A DNA stretch of 64,000 nucleotides from Chrysopilus asiliformis (Eukaryota > Arthropoda > Insecta > Diptera > Rhagionidae), in NCBI GenBank assembly GCA_964034945.1, contig OZ035960.1, positions 67,972,994 through 68,036,993 of the forward strand, in the 5' to 3' direction. The position numbers and the translations under genes were made by a program. Under the pieces are notes generated by a model. It was given only the letters and a program-made list of their open reading frames with translations, had not been told where the DNA came from and searched no databases. Of the stretch, positions 53,390 to 64,000 are shown one piece after another (positions within the stretch are counted from its first letter, which is position 1; each line of letters opens with the position of its first letter).

Positions 53390-54983
53390 ATTTGCATCTA
53401 GAACTTGCAGCAACTGTGCGACTTCTTCAATTGAATTTTCAGTATCAGTACCTTGATGAAATTTTGCACGCAATAAGCTAAGTGGAATGTCTTCATCGGG
53501 ATCTTCTTCAGATAGTATATTGTTCCAACATTTAGAAATTGTGGATGGCTCAATTTTAGACCAAGCCGCATATAAATTTGTTACAGCGTCTTTGATTGTA
53601 ATGCTTTTTACTGCTTGGCAAATTCCATTCTTATTGGCAATTATACTGGCTAATAAAAGGCTTCGGTAGTGCAATTTAGTTATTCTTATAACATTTTGAT
53701 CCATCGGTTGAATCAGTGATGTAACATTGGGAGGCATGTAAATGACCAAAATTAGATTGTCTTCGCTTTTTAAGTTTTCTATATCTGGATGGCAAGGAGC
53801 ATTGTCCAAAAGAAGAATTGCTTTTGGTGGCAAATTTTGACTTCTCAAGAAAGTTCTTACCTAAAAAATTATGATTAGTTAAGAGACTACTTAACGAAAA
53901 AATAAAACTTACCTCAGGGATGAAATTTTTATAAAACCAGTTTTTAAAAATATCGCAAGTCATCCAAGCTTTCTTAGAGTAGTCATAATTTATGGGCAAA
54001 TTAAAATTTCTGAAGCACCGAGGATTCTTAGCATTACCAATTATTAAAGGCTTTAATTTGTGGCTACCTGATGCATTAGTACAGGCCAAAAAGGTAACTC
54101 TCTGCTTGGCGATTTTCATTCCCGGAGCTGTCTTTTCAGAAATTGCCACATATGTTTTATTAGGTAGAAGTTTATAAAAAAGCCCAGTCTCATCAGCGTT
54201 ATAAATTTGGTCCCTAGTTAGCTGTAAATTAGCAATTTCTGTGGCCAATAAATTTTTGAACGGTTTTACCAGCTCTGGCTGAGACGATAGCTTCTCGCCT
54301 CAGATTTTAAGATTTCGAATCCCGAATCTTTTTTTAAAATTTTGTAGCCAGCCATCACTGGCATTAAAAGAGCCATGGTTTTCTTTGTAACGCTGATGAT
54401 ACTGTTTCGCTTTGGCCTTGACAATTTCGGCTCCAACTGGAACATTTCGGGATCTTTGGCGTACAAACCATTTATAAAGCCTTTTCTCCATTCGCGGCAA
54501 TTCTCCCATCCTTAAAGTTTTATTTTTTTTGCTTACATCGAAAGCTTGAGATGCATTTTTTAGAATTTGGTTCCTGTTTTTCTTTATAGCACAAACTGTG
54601 GATTTTGCAACACCATATTTCAAGGCCAATGTAGTTACACTTCTACCGGCCTTATAATCATCGATTAAATCACACTTATTTTTAAGGGAGAGATGTTTTC
54701 TTTTAGCCATTTCCAATAAAGAACTGCATGTGACTAAGGATAAAAATACTTTTCCATAGACTAGAACACCAAAAACTGTGGCCTAGACTCGAATTTATGA
54801 AAGTTCCGTTAGAATATTCTCTTTATTTGGTTTCTTTGCGGTACTTTGTAAATTTTGTTCACTATTTCGAGCAGCAAAAAAATGAGTTGTTCACTATTTA
54901 GAGCGATCAATGTAAAAAAAAAATCATGAACACTATATCGCGAGTTCACTATATCACGCGTTCACTATACCGCAAGTACTGTA

Positions 54984-55548
54984 TTTAAAAAAATGTATAT
55001 AGTTCATCATCAATTTATACCAATAAAAATAATAGAATCTCATCTGTATGAGCCATCTTTCATTCTCCCACATTTTCCTACAACGAATTATAGATTCTAG
55101 ATTACATACAAATCATCCATGTTTATTTTTACATCGGTAAATAAGTATACACAGGCAGGACAATCTATATATATATAAAAATTAATGTTTGTCTGTCTGT
55201 ATATCTGTCTGTATGTCTGTCTGTTTATCTGTCTGTATGTATGTCTGTATGTCTGTATGTCTGTATGTCTGTATGTCTGTATGTCTGTATGTCTGTCTTT
55301 ATGTCTGCCTGTATGTCTGTGCGATATTACTAAACTCAAAAACTACTGGACCGATTTTTACGCGGTTCTTTGCAAAATGATGTGCGTTGTCAGGAGCAAG
55401 GTTTCAGCTATGTTAAATTTTCAAAATTCTAAACGGAAGGTCCTGTAAGGATAACATTTTTTCCCAAAACTTTTTAAGTTATTTATGGTTTTTTGGCATT
55501 CTAAAATTTATACAACAAACTTTTAGCTGCCAACGTAGGGTCTGCTAG
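54984..55548 (+). repeat. Helitron copy 2 3' end with short Helitron-like module
   Basis: Continues the Helitron after the Tigger insertion and matches 28552-29096. The module 55164-55548 has a longer GTATGTCT run than its counterpart and ends at CTAG before T. Confidence 0.9.
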
Positions 55549-55960
55549 TACAACATAAAATCGATTTTTTTTTTTGAAATTACATACGGTAAAATAAAAT
55601 GAGACAGAAAATTTCTGAACAGCACATGACTTTGTTATACAACAAAAAATCGATTTTTTTTTTGGAAAATATACGGTAAAATAAAATGAGACAGAAAATT
55701 TCTGAACAGCACGTAACTTTGTTATACAACAAAAAATCGATTTTTTTTTCGAAAATATCATACGGTAAAATAAAATGAGACAGAAAATTTCTGAACATTA
55801 CGTGACTTTGTTATACAACAAAAAATTGATTTTTTTTGGAAAATATCATACAGCAAAATAAAATGAGACAGAAAATTTCTGAACAACACGTGACTTTGTT
55901 ATACAACAAAAAATCGATTTTTTTAGAAAATATACAGCAAAATAAAATTACACAGAAAAT
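55549..55960 (+). repeat. 88-bp tandem repeat, right part
   Basis: Four to five units of 87-89 bp; 'aatttctgaac' occurs at 55612, 55699, 55788 and 55877. Lengths of the T-run vary. Host site of Helitron copy 2. Confidence 0.92.
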
Positions 55961-56145
55961 TTCTAGGAATTCAAACCTTAATATGCATATTGACTTTTAT
56001 TTAAAATGTACTGTTTATTAGCATATATTTTCAAAATTTCAGGTTGAAAAATATATAGGTATAAATACACAATATAATTATTACCTTAGATATATTATTG
56101 TTTTCATTTCTGTTGGCAGTCCCCAATGACTGCAGTTTTTTATTA
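55961..56145. other. No gene seen
   Basis: AT-rich link between the tandem array and the duplicated block. Confidence 0.4.
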
Positions 56146-57339
56146 CTTAATTTATCTTTAAAATTTATATTCTTACTACTGAATAAGTGTAAACTACATC
56201 GCGCCAGGTACGGGTTCAATTCTGAGCGGTGGCAAAATATTTTTATTTTTTTTTGTTCAAATTGAGTCTTTATTGGAAAAAGTGAAAACCATCTGCTCTA
56301 TATATAAAATCGTTTAACCTGACGCCCAGCCCAAACCCCTGAAGATAGAGACTTAAAACTTTCAGAGTATGTCCCAACCATCGAAATTTTTCGACGCTAG
56401 GGGGGTTAACGGGGGGTAAAGGGGGTTTGGGTATTTTTAAACCGTGATTTTCGCCATGAATCCTGCTCAATAGGAGGCTGAAAAGTATCACTCGGGGGTT
56501 TTTGAGGTCGCTGATCCCGAATCCGCTTTTTTCAGATTTTAAAAATTCAAAACGGAAGGTCCTGTAAGAATAATGCAAATGCAAGAAATAACTTTTAGAA
56601 AATTATCTTTAGATGTGTCCATTTTACTTTTCCACCAATTTTTAATATTTTACTAGATGCAGACCCATCGTTGTCGGGCTAAAGTTTTTTTTGCACAAAA
56701 AACTTCCAGAAATAAGTTTTAGAAAATAAACGTGTTCGCTTCAAGACTTTCGATTTTGAATTTTAAAACTCTAATACCCAATTAGTTTTTCCAGCCTCCT
56801 CAGGGGCAAGCTAACTTCAGTCATAAAATATTATCATCACGGACAATGGTGAAAATCTGATCAAAATCGTTTTCGGTTTATAATTAGTGTCTCTATTTTT
56901 GTTTTAAACAGTTTTCACATACAAAAAAACACAAAAATCACAAAGAAAAAAATTTGTTTTAACTAAAAAAAAAAATTAAATTAAAAAATCAAAACCTTGG
57001 CACCAGCAACCCTGGCTTCGAGCATGGGTATTTTACCCCTTCATAAACGCCCAGCTGCGATCCGTGTTATTAAGATCGAAGACTCATCTATATATTTGAA
57101 AGGCAAAGCGATTTTGTATGTATTTCTTTCGACACAGCTCCAGCTTAAAATCGATTTTGATTATTCTTTTTTTAAATGAAAGCTCTCTATCTGTAGATGT
57201 GTCCACTTTACTTTTTTCCCATCTATATAATAAAAACTGTAACGGGGGCAATTTTTGTAATTTTGGATTTTCTCAAAAATATTGACATACATTGATGTAT
57301 TTGGTCGTATAATACTGATGCTAAAAATGACATTTTTAT

Positions 57340-57808
57340 ACCCGTATGGTGAAACCAAAGGGTATATTAATTTTGCCTTACCGTTTGTAACGCCAAGACC
57401 CCGTCATCACACATAAAAATGTATTACACCCGTGTGTTTAGAATGATAAACAAAATTAATTTTTGCATGTCCGTCTGTGGCGCAGATTGCGGGCGCACGG
57501 ATTGAGCTAGAGACTTGAAATTTTGAGCAGATCCAATTTTCGTAAAATGCAAGGTTAAGTTCGTTAAAGGGCTATTAGGGGGTACCCCCCATACGAACGA
57601 AAATGTTTTTTGCGAATATCTCAAAAACTGTTCATATTATCAAATAAGTGCAAGAACAAAAGTTATTTAGGATATGATTCTAAATAAAACTCCCATACAT
57701 CAAAATCCTATAGGAACAAATTTTAAAAAATCTGATTGGAAAGTTTGACTTCAAACTGGAATTTTGTTACAACTGTTCCAATTTTGATAGGAATATCACT
57801 ATACGAGT
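57340..57808 (+). mobile_element. MITE B copy
   Basis: Same family and same position in the block as 2949-3431; right end decayed in the same way ('atcactatacgagt'), so it predates the block duplication. Confidence 0.82.
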
Positions 57809-58195
57809 TTCTAATAATTGCCAGACTGGCAATTATAGGTTTTGTTATGCTTAAAATTTATGTTTGTCCGTCTGTCTGTATGTCGGCCGGTATTTCTGTC
57901 TGTTTGACTGAATGTTTGTTCCGGCATCACGCAAAAACGGCGCGGCCGATTTTGATCAAACTTTGCACACAGGTACAGTTATTGACAGAATAAGGGATCT
58001 GATTATTTTTGATGTCAATCCCCGTTTCTTCTGATATCTCTTACTCAAGGGTGTCGGATCCAGTTTAATAGCAACCCCTTTCCCTCTCTTGAAACCTCTT
58101 TATGCGCTTAAGGGTTTCGGATCCTGTTTTCACCATGAGAGAGGTCAGCCCGCAGGGAAAATTTTTGCTCACTAATATCTACCCCTCCTTTTTAT

Positions 58196-58712
58196 ACCCG
58201 TATGGTGAAACCAAATGGTATATTAACTTTGCCTTACCGTTTGTAACGCCAAGATCCCGTTATCACACACAAAAATGAATTACACCAGTGTGTTTAGAAT
58301 GATAAAAATCATTAATTTTTGCATGTCCGTCCGTCTGTCCGTCCGTCTGTCCGTCTGTCTGTCCGTCTGTCTGTCCGTCTGTCTGTGGCGCGGATTGAGC
58401 TAGAGACTTGAAATTTTGCGCAGATTCGTTTTTCGTAAAATGCGAGGCTAAGTTCGTTCATGGGCAAAAATGGACCATTAGGGGGGGTACCCCCCATACG
58501 AACGAAAACATTTTTACGAATATCTCAAAAACGGTGCATCTTATCAAAAAAGTGCAAGAACAAAAGTTATTTAGGATATGATTCTACATAAAACTCCCAT
58601 ACATCAAAATCCGATTGGAACAAATTTTAAAAAATCTTATTGGAAAGTTTGACTTCAAAGTGGAATTTTGGTACAACTGTTCGAATTTTGATACGAATAT
58701 CACCATACGGGT
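58196..58712 (+). mobile_element. MITE B copy with clean ends
   Basis: 517 bp from 'acccgtatggtgaaacc' to 'atatcaccatacgggt'. Contains a (GTCCGTCT)n microsatellite at 58326-58388. It is absent from the sister block, so it inserted after duplication. Confidence 0.88.
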
Positions 58713-59195
58713 CTCCAATGATTGCCAGGTCGGCAATTATAGCTTTTGTTATGTTTATGTATAGCTAACGATGGTATCTTTTTTCGGACAAAAAACAATA
58801 TATTTCACCTAAAAATTTAAAAAAGCAGTAAATCGATTTGAAAAAAAAGTATTTTTCGCAGTATAAATTTTATTCAATGAAAATTTGTGTCTTTGCTTTT
58901 AATTTCGACATTTTTATTCTTTTATATTAACAATGGAAAGCAAAATCAAAGTAACGCGTTCTGAAGAAGGATGAATAATGACAAGACAGTAATCGATGGG
59001 GAAAGGAAGAAGCGAATCTATATGACATGTTGCCATCAATACTTCGCTGTTCGTCGTTTGAATGTATTTACACTTGCCATGTGATGCCACTGTTTTGTGT
59101 TGCCACTGACGTTTTGCATTGCTATTAATAAATTTGAATTTCGAAACGTTAAAGAATTAAAGTTTTCTGAGTATGGTTCGGGGCGCAGCCCCTAG

Positions 59196-60071
59196 TAGTT
59201 ATAAAAATTGAATAGGAAATATGAAAACAAATGAAAGTAAAAGAATATAAATTTTTTAGAACTAGAATTTGAATCCGGCTAAAAGCGTGAGTAGAACAAA
59301 ACCTATGAAAACATTTTTATATTTTAGTGTGATAAGCTTTCGTGGCGTGAACAGTCAGATCTGACCGGATTCAGATTTTTCTATTGACAACACTGCTTGT
59401 AGGAACTATTACAGGGCCTACAGGCGTTGAACCTTTTTATCACAACATGCCACTTATTCCATTTGTATAAATTGTATATTATATCAAATTTTTTTTCAGG
59501 TACCGCAGCTCACGAATTTTTTCCTTTGGCAATGAGGGTTGTTGAGATGTGAAAGTCAAAAATTTAACCCAATTTACAATTTGAAATCTTGCCGCTACGC
59601 ATTGAAAGAAGTTATGGAAAACACAATATTTCCGAGTAGTGTCCACAACACTTTTCAGGTATTCTTAAATTAAATGGCGTGAACTTATTTTATACATCGC
59701 AAATAATTTGTAATTCTATGTATTATTAAAATAATTTTTTTTTTGCAATTATGGCATTTTCTCATGTGATATATTGATAAATTGATAGAACATGTATAAT
59801 AACCAGGAATGGAAAATGAAAAAAGTCGTAACGGTATACTTTTTGTATGTAACGAAAATCATATTTTATTTCGTTACTTCGTTACAATAATTATAAAGAT
59901 ATTCAAGTCAGTAAATATACGTGTATTTTAGTTTTCTCGACTTATCATTATTAGAATATATGGAAAAATTAGAGAAACAAATCGAGCTTTTTAATTTTTG
60001 AAGGTGGCAGCTGCGCATCCCCCTGCAGATCCCCGCTAAAAAAGATCTTAGGTCCATAAAACTAGAGCAAA
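59196..60071. other. No gene confirmed
   Basis: AT-rich, no recognised element. 'gtaacgaaaatcatatttta' with 'tttcgttacttcgttac' (59850-59886) gives a small inverted pair. Confidence 0.4.
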
Positions 60072-60423
60072 TTACCTTTCCAACGCAGGTACAACGAATG
60101 TGAAACCCCAACTGATTCAAAAGTTAGCCCGGAAGCATAAAAAAACGTCGAATCCTGCATGGTTCTTTTCGTGGGCAAAAACTTTCCTCGAAGACAATTT
60201 ACCCAATGGCTCAATCCGTAGTAGGTTTTGAAATCATGAGTTGAAAACTCGATTGCAACATTTCTCTTCTCCCAGAAAAACATATATTCACGAAAAATGT
60301 CAACAAATAGGGTTTCCCCGATTTGACCTTGAAACGGAGGAGGATAAACTTGACGCAGTTTAACAGTATCCTCGAGGATGGAATTACAAAATTCAAATAT
60401 ATTGTTTCCCTTTCCCTACGATT
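60072..60423 (-). pseudogene. Unidentified protein-coding exon or fragment
   Basis: The minus strand is open for about 117 codons with balanced, protein-like composition: 'IFEFCNSILEDTVKLRQVYP', 'FREYMFFWEKRNVAIEFSTH', 'YYGLSHWVNCLRGKFLP'. It ends at a good splice donor (AAG then GTAATT, exon end 60072). Its upstream edge is a TAG that may be an acceptor (about 60424) or a stop; coding-like sequence with a different phase ('NNFESQQNKIKDLLNAVLPQ') lies just upstream to about 60525. I do not recognise the family. It could be a host exon, a decayed gene or part of an unknown element. Confidence 0.35.
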
Positions 60424-60784
60424 TTAAAATTTTGTTTTTTTCACCAAATTTCCATGTTGAGGGAGGACGGCGTTAAGAAGATCTTTGATCTTATTTTGCT
60501 GTGATTCAAAGTTATTTTCCATCTTCCATAGGGGTTTATGCTGTTGGTCGAAATTGGATTTCTAACATTAATTCCCCTTTAATATTTCTTTCCGACTTGT
60601 TTTGCATGCAGGAGTCATTCAAAATTAGACCCTTTACCGAATCATTCTTTCCTTATCCACTTTATCTAAAGTCTGCAATATAAAATTTATTTCCTGACTC
60701 AGTTTAGGCATTTGTTCTATTAAACAAATGCCTATCTGTGTGTTCGTACCGATCGCTTGTGTTCTCACTTGTCGTGCAAAATAA

Positions 60785-61159
60785 TCTATATATTTAAAAG
60801 GCAAAGCGATTTTGTATGGATTTCTTTCGACAGAGCTCCTGCAGCTCCTATTGAACCGATTTTGATGATTCTTTTTTTCAATGAAAGCTCTATAGCTGTA
60901 GATATGTCCGTTTTACTTTTTTTCAATTTTTAATAATACTTTATTAGTGATTTGCCTTTCAAAATTATAAATATGCCGCTAACTAAGTCTTCAATGCTAA
61001 CACGACATTCCGTACTGTCTGATCAGCGCAGTGAGATAGAAGTTCGACTACCATGCGCCAAGCACCGGGTTCAATTCTCATCGGTGACAAAATTCTTTTT
61101 TTTTTCTTTTCAAATTTTTTTTTTTAATTTTTTACTTTTATTAATATTTTATTACTTAA
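60785..61159 (+). repeat. SINE-like module behind a Helitron-type start, copy 2
   Basis: Matches 38272-38651, including the tRNA-like stretch at about 61018-61092. The similarity stops at 61159 where a 'ggccaagctcaggccaagct' repeat begins. Confidence 0.6.
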
Positions 61160-62143
61160 GTTTGGCCAAGCTCAGGCCAAGCTAGTTTTATTTTAAAATT
61201 GGTCAATATTTAAGTTTTTCGTTTGATTGAATTTACTGAAATATCTTATGTGAACAATTTTTTCAAATATTTCGAGAACCGTTACAGATATTTTTACCCG
61301 CGAAGAAAAAATTTCCCTTCCGGGCGTCCACTATATTGTATACCTACATAACTAACGTCCAGTATAGCGAACAACAGTTTCGAATTATTATTACGTATTA
61401 TTATTATATTATTGTATTATTATTATTATTAGCATCTCTATAGTGAAAGACGAAAAATTTTGTTATTCTATATAACGAAAAACTATTTGTTTCGTAAATA
61501 ATATGTGTTATACGTGAAACCGTCGCGAAAAATTAAACTTTTAAGGTAATGTAATCAGTTTTAAGTGGGATTTGTAACGCTTATACATACATTAAAGCAT
61601 TATCCCACTTAAGAATAAATCGTATTAAAATTTACCTCAATCTAAAATCTCATTATGATAATGTTCATAAAAACATACAACCATGTTCAAAAGTATTAGC
61701 CACCCCCATTTTTTACAAAGAAATCATAGATTTTGATAGAGCATTTGTGGAGTATTTTGAAGAAAAATATCCGGAAACACAGAAATAACATCAGAAGATA
61801 CCCTGAAAAGGGCTATTCAGGAGGAATGGGATTTTATAAGTGACGACACGAAAATAGGCTTGTAGCGACAATGCCGAAAAGACTCGCTGCTGTAATAAGG
61901 GCTAGGGGTGGGCCCACGTAATATTAGTCAGATAAATAAATTTTGATATTCTTAAAATCACATTGTTTCACTGTGTATATAATAACACGTAAACAGGAAA
62001 AAATTGATTTTGAAATGGTGCCTAACACTTTTGAACATGGCTGTATGTTGATCTTTAATGCGCATTTCGTTATAACGAACCCGATTTAACGTACGGGCTG
62101 AACATTATATATGTAGGTCGATATATTGGGCCTCCACTGTATT
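61160..62143. repeat. Decayed Tigger-like MITE containing a Tc1 remnant
   Basis: Right end reads, on minus, 'cagtggaggcccaatatatc' then 'gacctacatatataatgtt'; the left side (about 61325-61370) has diverged counterparts ('ccactatattgtatacctac', 'ataactaacgtccag'). TA follows the right end. Central Tc1 element at 61678-62043. Assigned to pogo/Tigger only by the CAGT end and TA. Confidence 0.45.
61678..62043 (+). mobile_element. Internally deleted Tc1-like element, 366 bp
   Basis: Ends CAACCATGTTCAAAAGTATT and the mirror of CAGCCATGTTCAAAAGTGTT, with TA on each side (61676-61677, 62044-62045). Positions about 61805-61920 retain the C-terminus of a Tc1 transposase ('KRAIQEEWDFISDD', then after a frameshift 'ATMPKRLAAVIRARG'). 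The rest of the gene is gone. Confidence 0.85.
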
Positions 62144-62759
62144 TTGCAGTCACTGAGTTTCAGTTCATACAAAATTATTGGGCAAAGTGACTGTATTACC
62201 GAAGATAGAGGTAAATCTTTTGCGGTCTTCTAGCACTTACTACTTTTTCTCCAAACAACGGTTTGTGACATGATAACTTTAGAGCAGGCCTCGTAGAGGC
62301 TAGTTTCGTATTAAAAGCGCCACTATTTGGTCAATCTGGGGCCAAGCTAAGGCCAAGCTAGTTTCACCTTAAAATTTCACCATATTTAAGTTTTTAGTAT
62401 TTTAGTTGTAATTTTTTACACAATCTGTTCTATTCTAATATAGGTTGTCTTTAAACTTTGATCGACATACATATTGTGTGACACAAGGAGGTAATAGTAA
62501 GCCTCGTAGAGACTAGTTAGGCCCTATATTCACCATTAACATGAGTTTTTTTTAAATAATGTATCAATCGGGTTATTTACTTTAATAAAAAAAAGTATGA
62601 CTTCAAAAAAATGTATACAATTTTACTGTGCCATACCTTTTTTAATTGTATAAATTATTGTATTTTGAATTCTATAACTCCAACATCCACACATTTTTAT
62701 ACACATTCACACATATTTATACACATTCACACATATTTAGATATTCGCGATTGGCATGA
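62144..62759. other. No gene seen; repeats only
   Basis: Contains the hairpin-CTAG sites and a short tandem repeat 'acacattcacacatatttat' (about 62690-62740). Confidence 0.5.
62286..62303 (+). repeat. GNA-triloop hairpin plus CTAG
   Basis: GCCTC-GTA-GAGGC followed by TAG and T; the same form as the hairpin ends at 5862-5878 and 59179-59195. A variant, GCCTC-GTA-GAGAC then TAG and T, lies at 62502-62517. The nearby 'ggccaagctaaggccaagct' also ends CTAG before T (about 62349). Candidate 3' ends of Helitron-type elements. Confidence 0.45.
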
Positions 62760-63011
62760 TTAGTAAATCTCCCTGGGAAAAGCATTTCTATATTTTATTT
62801 CAATTTTCAACACCTTTTTAGACATAAGAAAAGTTGAAATTAAAAACAACAAAATTCTAGCTATTGACACAAATAAATTACCTGAGAGGACAACGTATAT
62901 TTGCCCGTGGGAGAAAACGGGCTCGTACCACACAATCCCCACTTTGTCAAATGTCTGGCCTTGAGATTTGTTGATGGTCATGGAAAACGCAGGTCGAATG
63001 GGAAAATACAA
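62760..63011 (-). pseudogene. Helitron helicase C-terminal remnant, different family
   Basis: Minus frame '[20 protein letters not shown]' and '[14 protein letters not shown]' match the last two helicase motifs of PIF1/Helitron proteins (compare AMTINKAQGQSL and SHGQLYVACSR in the intact copy). The terminal arginine finger residue of the last motif is lost in the visible frame (LSG). Low similarity outside the motifs shows a separate Helitron lineage. Confidence 0.88.
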
Positions 63012-63416
63012 TATAATAATAGCTTTGTCAAAATTTTCCGCTTATAATTAATCATTAAAGTTAAATTTCCAACAACGGCAGAGTATTGAAAAACTAAGTT
63101 ATTTACATAAGTTTTAATGAAAAACTTCATTTCATTAAAACTTATGTAAGTTTATTTGAGTAAAATTATGAAATCAAATTTATTATTTTTCACATCGAAT
63201 GGACCATTCCTTAGATTTTTTAGATACAGTTAAACCTGTATAAGCCGGAAACCTACCTAAGCCGAATAGTTTTCAAGTCCCGTGATTTTGAAGTGGTTTT
63301 CCATGAATCTGGATAAGCCGGAACCTGCTTAACGCGAACCCGCGGACATAATTTTTTTTGTATAAGCCGGAAACTTTTTTCTATATAAAAATGTTTTTAG
63401 AGTTAGTAGACCATTT
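63012..63416. other. Possible pogo/Tigger end, otherwise no gene
   Basis: TA then 'cagttaaacctgtataagcc' at about 63226, with further 'taagccggaa' repeats (63313, 63363), looks like a pogo/Tigger left terminus with sub-terminal repeats. No matching right end is visible in the window. Confidence 0.4.
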
Positions 63417-63714
63417 CTGTGGTCACAAGGAAAAACTGCTTAAGTCGAAAAAGCGTGTTTTGAGTAATTTGGGTTTAAAGTTTTGATTATTTTTTTTTTG
63501 CAAGCAAAACTGACTTAGGTTATATGGTTTTTGCTCTACCATTCCTCATAGGGGTACAGCATAGCATCATCATAGCATCATAGCATCATAACCTCATAGC
63601 ATCAAAACCAAATTTTGACAGAATATAGAACTGGATAAGGAGAATTCAAATATGCACCAACCTTTAAAACTAAGTACATAACTCGACTTAAGCGGTTTTT
63701 CCTTGTGACCACAG
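63417..63714. mobile_element. 298-bp MITE with about 31-bp TIRs
   Basis: CTGTGGTCACAAGGAAAAAC and 'gcttaagtcg' at the left are mirrored at the right edge, with one internal mismatch. Flanking ATTT at 63413-63416 and 63715-63718 may be a 4-bp duplication, though the flanks are AT-rich. Interior includes a 'catagcatcat' simple repeat (63560-63605). Superfamily unassigned. Confidence 0.75.
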
Positions 63715-63718
63715 ATTT

Positions 63719-64000
63719 ATAAAGCATAGAACAAATCGCCCGATCAAAAAATTAGTTACAGTAGTGTGTTTAGCATGACATAAAAATTTGATTTGCCCTA
63801 GTCAGTGGGTAAATCGGAATATTTGCTCTCCCCTCCCCCACACAAATAAAAAAGATTTTAGAATTTTTTGAAAAATACTTTGAGCCAAAAAGGTTCTAAA
63901 GACCAAAATAAATCTATAGTTTGAATTCTAATTGGAGTTCTATCAAAATTTTATCAGAAAAATCAATGTAAAATGATTTTGTTCGTTTCCAAGCTCCGGA
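63719..64000. other. No gene seen
   Basis: AT-rich; nothing recognised to the end of the window. Confidence 0.5.

Larger units (their letters stand above)
51412..54716 (-). pseudogene. Tigger/pogo transposase (CENP-B type DNA-binding plus DDE_1)
   Basis: Minus strand. Exon 1 (54716-53913): two helix-turn-helix domains ('MAKRKHLSLKNKCDLIDDY', 'GWLQNFKKRFGIRN'), then first catalytic Asp in 'YNADETGLFYKLLP'. It contains one in-frame TGA at 54300-54302. A 52-bp GT-AG intron (53861-53912). Exon 2 (53860-53390): second Asp 'LLLDNAPCHP', third Asp 'LIQPMDQNVI'. A second intron starts GTAAGT at 53389; the acceptor at 51691 (TAG) gives phase-compatible exon 3 (51690-51412), an acidic stretch ending 'KVTDFFPNK'. 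The DDD triad is complete. A single stop is the only clear lesion, so it is recently dead. Confidence 0.88.
51237..54981 (-). mobile_element. Tigger/pogo element, 3,745 bp, TA TSD
   Basis: Ends CAGTACACTCGCGATATAGT (left) and the mirror of CAGTACTTGCGGTATAGTGA (right), with TA at 51235-51236 and 54982-54983. The empty site survives in Helitron copy 1 at 28545-28555. Sub-terminal repeats of 'gttcactata' occur at both ends. Encodes a DDD transposase on the minus strand and has itself taken in a tandem-repeat element at 51689. Confidence 0.95.
39038..55548 (+). mobile_element. Helitron copy 2 (16.5 kb, rearranged)
   Basis: Starts TCTATATATATAAAAATGG after A (39037) and ends CTAG (55545-55548) before T (55549). 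The joined flanks rebuild a perfect unit of the 88-bp host repeat. Without a 3,439-bp internal duplication and the Tigger element (3,745 bp plus TA) it would be about 9.3 kb, matching copy 1. The gene is inactivated. Nucleotide agreement with copy 1 is very high, so the two share a recent ancestor. Confidence 0.94.
56146..59195 (+). repeat. Second copy of the composite block of 1728-5878
   Basis: Colinear with 1728-5878: tRNA-like module (56184-56240), one 122-bp unit (about 56495-56580), MITE B (57340-57808), the 'ttgccagactggcaa' repeat, and the left part of the 8-bp-TSD element (58759-59175). It differs by a second MITE B (58196-58712), absence of the palindrome insert, and a deletion joining 59175 to the terminal hairpin and CTAG (59192-59195). 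Similarity ends exactly at CTAG. Confidence 0.85.

Noticed and set aside
55097..55448. Frames with HTDIQTYRHTDIQ or MSVCLYVCMSVCL repeats
   Set aside because: Translations of the GTATGTCT microsatellite.

Overview
This is a repeat-saturated, AT-rich stretch of an arthropod genome, most probably an insect. The evidence is spliced genes with GT-AG introns, an obstructor/CPAP3-type chitin-binding cuticle gene, a TATA plus TCAGTT core promoter, and metazoan transposon families. There are no bacterial operons, rRNAs, CRISPR arrays or intact tRNAs. Only one host gene is recognised (the 3' exons of an obstructor-E-like gene, 6346-6947). Nearly everything else is transposon, often nested, and much of it can be resolved because broken reading frames or duplicated target sites act as rulers.

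Layout. 1-5990: mariner fragment, MITEs, and a composite block that recurs at 56146-59195, holding an 8-bp-TSD element (3826-5417) that itself contains a palindrome/minisatellite element; then a GC-rich array of mini-hairpins (5640-5878). 6045-6947: ATT microsatellite and the cuticle gene. 7069-12051: near-complete Ty3/gypsy element (minus strand, 174-bp LTRs, 5-bp TSD) carrying a 916-bp hAT insertion. 12748-15890: MITEs, a piggyBac-type MITE, a tandem-repeat element, microsatellite. 16300-19275: a LINE split by a TA-flanked MITE and a Harbinger-like element. 19275-33300: remains of a second LTR element's gag, interrupted by an 11-bp-TSD LINE (29485-32665) and by a complete autonomous Helitron (19605-29096). 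33459-38760: foldback, LINE scraps, second palindrome/minisatellite element, SINE-like modules. 39038-55548: a second Helitron of the same family, enlarged by a 3,439-bp internal tandem duplication and a 3,745-bp Tigger/pogo element. 55549-64000: older repeats, a Tc1 remnant, a Helitron helicase remnant and one unidentified possible exon.

The most notable system is the Helitron family. Both copies are delimited to the base: removing 19605-29096 rejoins a foreign gag frame, and removing 39038-55548 rejoins an 88-bp tandem repeat unit, each between A and T with no target duplication. Copy 1 encodes an uninterrupted 1572-residue Rep/helicase behind a recognisable core promoter. Both copies end in what looks like a captured short Helitron, carry 122-bp minisatellites with higher-order structure and an inverted copy of their own head, and encode a variable 69-bp N-terminal repeat open in two frames. 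The 122-bp unit also appears inside unrelated elements.
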